Program-made: the position numbers and the translations under genes
Notes under the pieces: generated by a model
Told to the model about the DNA's origin: nothing
Databases searched by the model: none
What the model saw: only the letters and a program-made list of their open reading frames with translations
Part shown: in pieces, positions 57,640 to 64,000 of the stretch
Layout: every line of letters begins with the position of its first letter
Position numbering within the stretch: position 1 is the stretch's first letter
DNA from: CAVYXK01 sp963708245
GTDB lineage: Bacteria; Pseudomonadota; Alphaproteobacteria; Acetobacterales; Acetobacteraceae
Direction of reading: 5' to 3'
DNA length: 64,000 nucleotides
Assembly: GCA_963708245.1 (NCBI GenBank)
Contig: OY970201.1
Location: forward strand, 1,798,001-1,862,000

Positions 57640-59737
57640 GCGCGGTGGCTGTAGGTCGAACATATCTGTTGCCGCCCCTTTCGTTTGGCGGTGCCTCACT
57701 GGTCCGGCCGTGGCTCCGTCTCCACACCCCGCTCATCGAACCGGACATGCAGATCTCCCGCATCCGGCTCTCGGACAAGACATCACGCCTTCACCCACGC
57801 CACGTCGTGCCCAAGCCGGCTCAGGCGCACGAGCCCGAAGTGCCCGTAGAGGTGCGAGGGTGGATAGCTCCCGCCCCTGCGTCGCCTGACCTTGTGCTTG
57901 GAACGCAACCACCGGCGCAACCGCACCGCCGTGTAGCTGTCGAGCGCCCGATACGCCTTGTTGACAGTGCCAACGCTGAAGTAGTTGGCCCATCCGCGTA
58001 ACGCGCGGTTCAACTGCTCCACCAGCTCTGTGGTCTTCTGCCAAGTACCCGATCGGTCAGTCAGCGCGTGGACTTTGTCGACCATGCGCTTGATGCTCTT
58101 CTTTGATGGCCGCTGACCCAAGCGGGCCTTGCCGGTTCTCGCCGAATACATCCGTCCGAACGTGTATCCCAGGAAGTCGAACTCCCCTTCCGGCACCTTG
58201 CAGATACGTGTCTTCTCCTCGTTCACCGTGAGCTTCAGCTTGCCCATGATCTCGCGCAGTCGTCGCAACGCCTCGTCGGCGTTGCCCTTCCGGCACAGGA
58301 TCACGAGGTCGTCGGCGTAAGTCACGATGCGCGTGCCGAGGCGTCGCTCCAGCCCGAGCTTCTTCCAGCCCAGCACAAACCGGCGCATGTAGAGATTCGC
58401 CAGCAGTGGTGAGATGGGTGAGCCTTGCGGGATGCCGCACCGCTTGTCCCGAGCCTCCGTCGTGCGTGTCCTCCGCCCTCGTTTGTCGGTTTCTTCCACG
58501 GGGCAGTCCAGCCACATCCTGATCAGATGCAGCACACGCCGATCAACGATCCGGCGAGCCACCGACTTCAAGAGGTCGGCATGGGGAATGCTCCCGAAGT
58601 AGTCCGCGAGGTCGGCGTCAACCACTTCCGGGTGGCCACGGAACAGCAGTTCCTCCACCTCGATCACCGCCTGTTGGGCGTTGCGCCCGGGACGGTAAGC
58701 GTATTGCTCCGGTGGAAGGTCGGCTTCAAAGATCGGTTCCAGCACCAGCATCGCTGCTGTCATGCAGACCCGATCCCGCACGGTCGAGATGCCCAGCGGC
58801 CTGAGTTTGCCGTTGGCTTTCGCAATAAACACGCGTCTGATCGGTTCCGGTCGGTAGGTCTCCTGCCTGAGTGCAAGCGCCAGTTCGCCGAGCCACCGCT
58901 GCGTCCCATACGCCTCGATGTCCGCGAAGTCCTGACCGTCCACGCCTGGTGCACCCTTGTTGGAGCGGCACAGGGCATAGGCATGAGCCAAGATGTCTTC
59001 ACGGCTGATCTTGTCGTACAGGGCATAGAAGCGATAGCCAGCTTCTGCCTTCGCTTTCGCGTGCAACGCCATCTGCAGTTTCTGAACACTGTTCGGAGTT
59101 GATAGGTTGCCCAATCTCCAGGTCCCTCACTACGTCCTGCGTCTGTCTTGAACTGAGGTCCCTTCCCTCCACCGGCGTTACCCGGCTTCCGCGGTACTAC
59201 GAACCTCTCCGCCACCCCACGGCGCCCGGCCTGTCCCTCGCGGGCGTCCGGTTGATCATCCCTGACCGCGCCCTGGGGCTTCCCGTGTTGCGTGCGCTTT
59301 CCTTGTGTACATGCTGCCGCCACTACCCCGGTGCAGCGGCTGGGCGTACTCTTCGCTCATCCCACCCAGCCGTGTCAGCCTTCCCCGAAAGGGTCGTCGG
59401 GTCGGCCTGCGCATCGTCCTTTTCGAGGCTTGCTCGGCGTTCACTCGCGTTGCGGCCTGCACACTCGCGCGGCCACCAATTCGTGACCCGCTAGACCGAA
59501 GGCTTCAGCCATTTCGTCACCTCCATGACTGCTCCGGTTGCTTCCGGCTGGAGCGTTGCCGGGTGGGACTTGCACCCACTGGAAAGCGCCGCCTTTCACG
59601 GCGCACACCCATTGCGGACTCCACGGAGTGTGCCTTGCCGTGACCGCGACTGGGACTTCCGCACCGGACTTATGCACAGTCTAAGTCATTGATTCCACGG
59701 GCGTGGCAACGTAGTGCGAATTTCTTCAATTTCGCAC
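57640..59737 (-). mobile_element. Group II intron 1 (approximate ends)
   Basis: A maturase gene is followed by a clear domain V at 57738-57770 (minus strand, starting gagccggatgcgggaga and ending ccggttc), the catalytic heart of a group II ribozyme. The region upstream of the maturase (59115-59737) has no ORF of its own and would hold domains I-III. A GTGCG start with a gtgcgaa/ttcgcac hairpin lies at 59737. The 3' end after domain VI could not be placed exactly. The exons do not show an obvious host gene. Confidence 0.6.
57783..59114 (-). CDS. ltrA: Group II intron reverse transcriptase/maturase 1
   Basis: This 443-residue intron-encoded protein has the reverse transcriptase domains: NKGAPGVDGQDFADIEAYG, RPLGISTVRDRVCMTAAML, ADLADYFGSIPHADLL, CGIPQGSPISPLLANLYM and the catalytic YADDLVILCRKG. 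A maturase (domain X/GIIM) region follows: LNRALRGWANYFSVGTVNKA. There is no C-terminal HNH endonuclease domain, so it belongs to the endonuclease-lacking lineages that insert at replication forks or after terminators. It promotes splicing and mobility of its own intron. Frame and catalytic residues are intact. Confidence 0.92.
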   Translation of the reverse strand: MGNLSTPNSVQKLQMALHAKAKAEAGYRFYALYDKISREDILAHAYALCRSNKGAPGVDGQDFADIEAYGTQRWLGELALALRQETYRPEPIRRVFIAKANGKLRPLGISTVRDRVCMTAAMLVLEPIFEADLPPEQYAYRPGRNAQQAVIEVEELLFRGHPEVVDADLADYFGSIPHADLLKSVARRIVDRRVLHLIRMWLDCPVEETDKRGRRTRTTEARDKRCGIPQGSPISPLLANLYMRRFVLGWKKLGLERRLGTRIVTYADDLVILCRKGNADEALRRLREIMGKLKLTVNEEKTRICKVPEGEFDFLGYTFGRMYSARTGKARLGQRPSKKSIKRMVDKVHALTDRSGTWQKTTELVEQLNRALRGWANYFSVGTVNKAYRALDSYTAVRLRRWLRSKHKVRRRRGGSYPPSHLYGHFGLVRLSRLGHDVAWVKA

Positions 59738-59906
59738 ACAGCGGGATACTCTTAACCACCCTGCACCTTTGACGAAACTAATTGTGCCTGCAACCCGCCC
59801 GCGACCTCTCACGCGGCACCTAACTACGTTGGTCGCTTTTGCCCCGAATCAGAACCCCCCGCGGTGCCCCTGGCCGATGCTGTCTGGTTCGGATCAATTT
59901 GTCCGC

Positions 59907-60649
59907 TCAGGGCGGCGTGAACCCCTTGCCTTTGAGCACGCCGAGGCTCTCCGGCGAGGCGAGAAACTGGGTGAAGCCCTTTGGTGGCCGCGCCGGCGGT
60001 CCAGGTGGAATTCTCGGGATCCTGCAATTCCGGTGGCAGAGTGCCGACGAACTCGTAATCCGCCGACTTCGACAGCAGCGGCGGTTGCCAGCCGACAAGC
60101 AGATCGGCGTTTTTCTCGTCAATCGCCTGCTGCACGGACGTCCACAGCTTGGCCTTGGCCGCGATCTCTTTGGCGACGCCGAGGCGGGCGAACTCGTGGT
60201 CGGCCAGGATGCCGTCGGCGCCACCGGCGGCCGCTGAGTAATAGGCGATCGTCTTTGTCGCGAGCAGGGCCTTCCTGACACCCGCCAGCGAACTGATATC
60301 CGGCTTCGGCTGGCCCTTGCGCACCGCAATCGACAACTCTGTGCGCGCGATGTCATGTACCGAGTTCGGGGGCGATCTCGCCCGCCCTGGCGAGCGCGGC
60401 GATATCCGGTTTTGGCAGGATCACGACATCGGCGGGCGCGCCCTTTTCGACATCGCTCCTGATTTTGACCGCGCCCCCATACGTGATCGCGATCTTCGTG
60501 CCGGCCGTCCGGGTGAAATTGTCGGCCGCGTCCTTCAGCGCGAAGTGCATGACCCCGGCACTCAGCACCTTCAATTCGTCGGCCCGCGCCACCGCTACCA
60601 GCGACAGCAGCATGGCGGCAATCGAAGCGAGAACGGCAATTCTCTTCAT
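59907..60649 (-). pseudogene. ModA-like periplasmic substrate-binding protein, two frameshifts
   Basis: The gene starts at 60649 with a signal peptide (MKRIAVLASIAAMLLSLV, ending AVARA-D). It has ELKVLSAGVMHFALKDAA, ITYGGAVKIRSDVEKGAP and DVVILPKPDIAALARAGEI, a molybdate-binding-protein-like pattern. A one-base shift near 60361 moves the reading to TELSIAVRKGQPKPDISS and the C-terminal lobe. A second shift near 59985 is needed to reach the proper ending FTQFLASPESLGVLKGKG. The ligand may be molybdate or another oxyanion. The gene is broken. Confidence 0.7.
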
Positions 60650-60818
60650 TGGGATTAGGGTCTCCCCATAGACGTTCTGCCGAGCTTGCTTATGGCACCG
60701 CCATGGGGCGCGAGTGCCTCAACACATCGTGTTTGGGTAGCACAGTCGGTCAGGCGTAGCCTCCCTAGTCTCTGTTTCAGGTGAGAGAGGACCAGCAACG
60801 ATCCACCCTCCGCGGGCG

Positions 60819-61430
60819 TTGCGATGCTCACCTCTCGCATGGGTAGCCGTGACAGCGGGTTTGCTGCTGTCGACGGCAGCGCAAGCTCAGAAATTCGATA
60901 TTACGCCGGTTGCAGAAAAGAAGGTCTCGCAACTTCCGCCCGGCCCGTTGTTCTGGCGCGTGGACAGTTTCCCAACTCTCGCCAAGGCACAAGCCGACGC
61001 CGGCCCGACAGCACTTGCGGCTGAAGTCGACGGCAAGGCATGGCTCTTTACGCTCGGGCCGCGCGGTGGGTCATCGCCCGGGGGTAGCAGGATGGCCGAA
61101 ATAGGACCTGTGCCCTCGATCACCGCGCCTGAATACCTCTTGCGTGTCGTCAAGTCTGGCGGCCCGCCTGGCGCTAAGACGCCGGTGCACATGCATCCGG
61201 GGTCGGAATCTTTTTACGTCCTAACTGGTGAGCTAACTCAGCGGACTCCGGACGGAGTGAAAAGTGTCTCGGCTGGTTAGTCCATGCCTGGTCATCCGCC
61301 TAGCACGCCGATGCAGGTCTCCAGCAGCGGGACCAGCGAGCTAAACGCGTTGGTCATGTTTGTGAACGATGCAACCAAACCCTTTTCGTCACCGGCCACC
61401 TTCGTGCCAAGCGCGCAGCACCGCAGCTGA
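60819..61430 (+). pseudogene. Secreted cupin-domain protein with one nonsense codon
   Basis: The gene encodes a signal peptide (TAGLLLSTAAQA) and a cupin domain with the metal-binding HMHPGSESFYVLTGEL. A TAG at 61278-61280 interrupts it. Beyond that, the same frame continues SMPGHPPSTPMQVSSS and ELNALVMFVNDATKPFS to a TGA at 61430, giving 203 codons in total. A single C-to-T change in a CAG codon would explain it. The truncated product would lose the second half of the barrel. The substrate is unknown. Confidence 0.7.
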
Positions 61431-62049
61431 TCCCATGGCCAGGAGACAGACGATGAATAGGTGCACCAAAAGATTTATCATGGCGTTCGTCGCACTCGCG
61501 ATGACCACTGGCTCCGCTTCCGCTTGGGCAGAGCAGTCTCTCAAGGTAGCGGGTCAGGACGTTGCGCCCTGGGTAGTCCATGACAAGGGTTCCACCGAAC
61601 TTTCGGGAATCTTCGTCGACCTGACAAACGCCATGGCGAGAGATGCGGGTCTTCAGGTTCACTATCAGGTCATGACGTTCGCCGACCTGATCCCGGCACT
61701 GACCAGCGGCAAGATCGACGTCATCGCCACTGAAATGGCGATCACGCCAGCCCGCGCTCAGGAAGTCGACTTCAGCATCCCGGTATACAATGCGCCGCGG
61801 GAAGCGGTCGTTGTCCTGGCGAGCGATCCGACCGCTTACCATAATCTGGCAGACCTCAAAAATGTCCCGGTCGGCGTGCAGAAGGGGAGCATTCAATATG
61901 CGCTTCTGCAAAAGACCGGCGGTTTCTCGAATCTAAAGGTCTACGACACGGTAAAAGACGTTTGGTCGGCAGTCGCTTCTGGCCAGGTTAAAGCAGGCGT
62001 AACTGCCGGAGGGGACACAATATATGCCGCGAAACAGGGGGAACTCTCA

Positions 62050-63015
62050 GAGTCTGTCCGGGAACATTGCTAGTTCCTGCATAGCCGTCTGACCATGAGA
62101 CGGATGGAAGCGAGCAACAGAAAGGCACGCGCCTTCACATTGAGATTTTCCCAATCCTTACCCAGTCGACGACATCGGTTGAGCCACGCCAGCGTGCGTT
62201 CGACCACCCATCGCTTTGGTAGCACGACAAAGCCCTTGGCCTGGTCAGATCGTTTGACGATCTCCACCTCGGCCTGCGACACGACACGCTTCAACGCCTC
62301 CTGGAATCGCCGCCCCTGATAGCCGCCATCGGCATAAAGCTTCAGCAGGAACGGAAACATCCCGAACAGCGTCGCCAGCAGCATGGCGCCGCCATCGCGA
62401 TCCTGGATGTCCGCCGCCGTCACGATGGCCTGTAGCAGCAAACCCTGGGTATCGACCAGGACGTGCCGCTTCTTGCCCTTGATCTTCTTCCCCGCATCAT
62501 ACCCATGCGGATCGATCGAGGCCCCCCTTTTTCGGCGCTCTTCACGCTCTGCGCATCAATCACCGCGGCGGTCGGGCTGGCCTCTCGCGAGGCCTGCTCA
62601 CGACATTTCACATACAATGCGTGATGCAGTCGCTCCAGCGTGCCGTCCCAGGTCCATCGTTCCAGATAGTCGTGCACTGTGCTCCGCGGCGGCAGGTCCT
62701 TGGGGATCGCCCGCCATTGGCAGCCGGTGCTCAGCACATACATCACGCCGTTCACCACCTGGCGGATATCAACGCTCCGCTTGTTGCCGCCCGGCTTGGC
62801 CGGGGGGATCAATGGTTCCACCTCGGCCCATTCGGCATCAGTCAGATCGCTCTCATAGCGCAGTCGGGTGCGGTCGTACCGCGTCCGGTTCTCCTTGGTC
62901 CACATCCAGTCCTCCGAATCGATGCTCGGGGGAGAGAGAATCACAGGCAATTCAATGGCTTCAAGGGTGACCCGCTAAGCGATTCTAAAAACTCAATTTG
63001 TTCCCGGACGGACAC
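62050..63015 (-). mobile_element. IS5-family insertion sequence, copy 2
   Basis: This 966-bp element is nearly identical to the copy at 43074 (one difference seen, A to G near 62981). The flanking duplication is TCA (62047-62049 and 63016-63018). It interrupts a solute-binding protein gene. High identity of the two copies implies recent transposition in this genome. Confidence 0.9.
62070..62950 (-). CDS. IS5-type transposase, frameshifted (copy 2)
   Basis: Same two-frame arrangement as copy 1: OrfA 62950-62420 and OrfB ending at 62070, joined by a -1 shift at the A5G6 run at 62522-62532. The three catalytic acidic residues (VIDAQSVKS, YADGGYQG, VVERTLAW) are intact. It is probably active. 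Confidence 0.85.
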
Positions 63016-63305
63016 TCAGGTCTGAGAATTGTGAGCTCCTACCAGTCGCCGTCGCCCATACCGCGGGTCGGGATTGCGGTGCGAAAAGGGGATAGCGAAC
63101 TGCTGGATAAAATAAACACATCGCTAGCCAAGCTTGAAGCAGATGGCACGGTCAAAGCGATTTTCGCCAAGTACGGCGTCGATGATTGGGCGCCCCCGAA
63201 ATAATCCTCTCAGACTGCTCCTAATTATGCTAAGCCAACCAAGACAAGGCTGAGCATTTAAAGTATAATTCGCATTACTCGTAATATTGGCGGGGCGGTG
63301 TTCGC

Positions 63306-64000
63306 GGTAGGGACGCCCATTGCTGAGCGCCCCCCGCACAGATCCGTGCGAGCGGAATTCCCGCACACGGCTCCTACCTCGGGTGCCTGACGGCAAACCG
63401 CACGCTCGGCCAGGGATGCAGGACACGGGGCTTGGGGAGAAACTCGTCGGCCAGTTTCGCCATCCGCTGCCACGCCACGTATGCCCGCTGGCTGCGCCGG
63501 CAAAGCTGCCGGTGCCATAGGATCACGACATGGTAGCGGAACGCAGCCAACGCCGGGCTGTTAGTCGGCACGGCGTGGTAGGCGAAGTATCCAGCGACGA
63601 CCTGCGCGAGCCACCTCCCGACTTCCGGGATTGGCACGTGCCTCCGCTCCCGCAGCGCCTCCTTGGTCTCCCGCAACTTCGCGCCCATGCGATCCCGACG
63701 CGACTTCCTCCTGATCTGGAAGTCGCCTCGCCGGGACTTGCCGCAGATGAGTACAAAGCCCAGGAACTTGAAGGTTTCCGGTTTGCCAAGCCCCTGCTTC
63801 TCGCGGTTCTGCGCCGCAAAGCGGCCGAACGCGATCAGCCGGGTCTTGTCCGGGTGCAGCGACAGCGCGAACTCCCGCAGCCTATCACGCATCGCGTCCC
63901 AGAAGCGCCGGGCGTCACTCTCATGTTGGAAGCCCACGACGATGTCGTCGGCGTACCGCACCATGATCATGTCGCCCGTGGCCTCGCGCCGTCGCCAGCG
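63306..64000 (-). mobile_element. Group II intron 2, 3' part (runs off the window)
   Basis: A second, different group II intron. Domain V is at 63341-63373 (minus strand, gagccgtgtgcgggaattc then gcacggatc), directly after the maturase stop. A domain VI-like segment ends about 63306 (cctacc). The 5' part lies beyond base 64000. About 100 bases separate it from the broken solute-binding gene; they hold nothing else. Confidence 0.65.
63374..64000 (-). CDS. ltrA: Group II intron reverse transcriptase/maturase 2, C-terminal part
   Basis: At least 208 residues of a second intron-encoded reverse transcriptase, N-terminus beyond the window. It contains the catalytic MVRYADDIVVGFQHESDARR, LSLHPDKTRLIAFGRFA, FKFLGFVLICGKSRRG and the maturase-type segment AQVVAGYFAYHAVPTNSPAL. 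It is clearly different from maturase 1 in sequence and belongs to another intron class. It ends without an HNH endonuclease domain. The domain V of its intron follows immediately. Confidence 0.88.
   Translation of the reverse strand, partial: RWRRREATGDMIMVRYADDIVVGFQHESDARRFWDAMRDRLREFALSLHPDKTRLIAFGRFAAQNREKQGLGKPETFKFLGFVLICGKSRRGDFQIRRKSRRDRMGAKLRETKEALRERRHVPIPEVGRWLAQVVAGYFAYHAVPTNSPALAAFRYHVVILWHRQLCRRSQRAYVAWQRMAKLADEFLPKPRVLHPWPSVRFAVRHPR

Larger units (their letters stand above)
61453..63204 (+). pseudogene. Amino-acid-type ABC substrate-binding protein split by IS copy 2
   Basis: Before insertion this was a 260-residue periplasmic solute-binding protein (SBP_bac_3 type). It had a signal peptide (FIMAFVALAMTTGSASAWA) then GIFVDLTNAMARDAGLQV, PALTSGKIDVIATEMAIT and VGVQKGSIQYALLQKTGG. 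After the IS it continues with VGIAVRKGDSELLDKINT and IFAKYGVDDWAPPK. The IS with its TCA duplication (62047-62049, 63016-63018) sits in E-L-S. Removing it and one duplication restores an unbroken frame, so the insertion is the only lesion. AGGAGA precedes ATG 61453. No permease or ATPase gene is adjacent. Confidence 0.85.

Noticed and set aside
59115..59737. Several plus-strand frames of 60-130 codons
   Set aside because: They fall in the structured RNA part of group II intron 1 (domains I-III), so protein coding is unlikely.
1..64000. CRISPR arrays, rRNA and tRNA genes
   Set aside because: No regularly spaced repeats, cas-like proteins, cloverleaf-like sequences with T-loop signatures or rRNA segments were found by reading.

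Overview
The window is high-GC (roughly two thirds G+C) bacterial chromosome. Its gene content points to Alphaproteobacteria, order Rhodospirillales, most likely Acetobacteraceae. The pointers are a GcrA-type cell-cycle regulator, a FlbD-type sigma-54 activator in a fliF-fliG-fliH-fliN-flbD-flhA flagellar operon, a DUF3576 lipoprotein, and G+C-rich intergenic hairpins of the kind common in that family. I cannot name the species from sequence alone. No rRNA, tRNA or CRISPR array was seen.

Layout. 0-2.3 kb: the 5' end of prfC, rpsD, a small membrane protein and a D-2-hydroxyacid dehydrogenase. 2.3-6.5 kb: an accessory cluster of DUF899 protein, small membrane protein remnant, HTH regulator, Uma2-type protein and beta-propeller protein. 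6.8-9.7 kb: a DHA2 drug exporter, a broken glycosyltransferase and a lower-GC methyltransferase. 10.0-17.2 kb: the flagellar basal body, switch and export operon. 17.4-18.8 kb: small unknowns and gcrA. 19.2-23.0 kb: a serine hydrolase and a three-PAS hybrid histidine kinase. 23.1-25.0 kb: a GTP-cyclohydrolase-II-like URC1 gene plus uracil phosphoribosyltransferase behind a RutR-like palindrome. 25.1-28.1 kb: a perfect 31-bp inverted repeat followed by a PLD/P-loop ATPase and a HEAT-repeat protein, the best candidate here for an undescribed and possibly defence-related module. 28.2-33.5 kb: CHAP amidase, RidA, EpmA, DUF3576, FAD oxidoreductase and an AbrB/VapC toxin-antitoxin pair. 33.5-37.7 kb: an M81 peptidase, then a predicted Tat-exported cytochrome P450 with an outer-membrane barrel protein. 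37.9-39.6 kb: a DUF1269 pseudogene and a decayed PrlF/PemK pair. 39.6-49.6 kb: a PLP enzyme, an EF-G paralogue, an IS5-type insertion in a GNAT gene, trmJ-cysS, a BrnT toxin with an HTH antitoxin, a membrane protein and a DUF35/thiolase pair. 49.8-56.1 kb: DUF3500, a Rieske alpha/beta chimera, dgdA, hyuB and nitronate monooxygenase. 56.1-64 kb: repeats, an unknown protein, two different group II introns, a second IS5 copy and a series of broken transport and cupin genes.

How the parts work together. The flagellar genes form one overlapping operon with their own activator. URC1 and UPRT fit a uracil-salvage/catabolism route. trmJ and cysS are translationally coupled. The toxin-antitoxin pairs carry palindromes on their promoters. 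Pseudogenes concentrate around 37.9-39.6 and 57-63 kb. In the second zone every protein gene outside the mobile elements carries a stop, frameshift or insertion, so the zone looks like an actively decaying, mobile-element-rich stretch.
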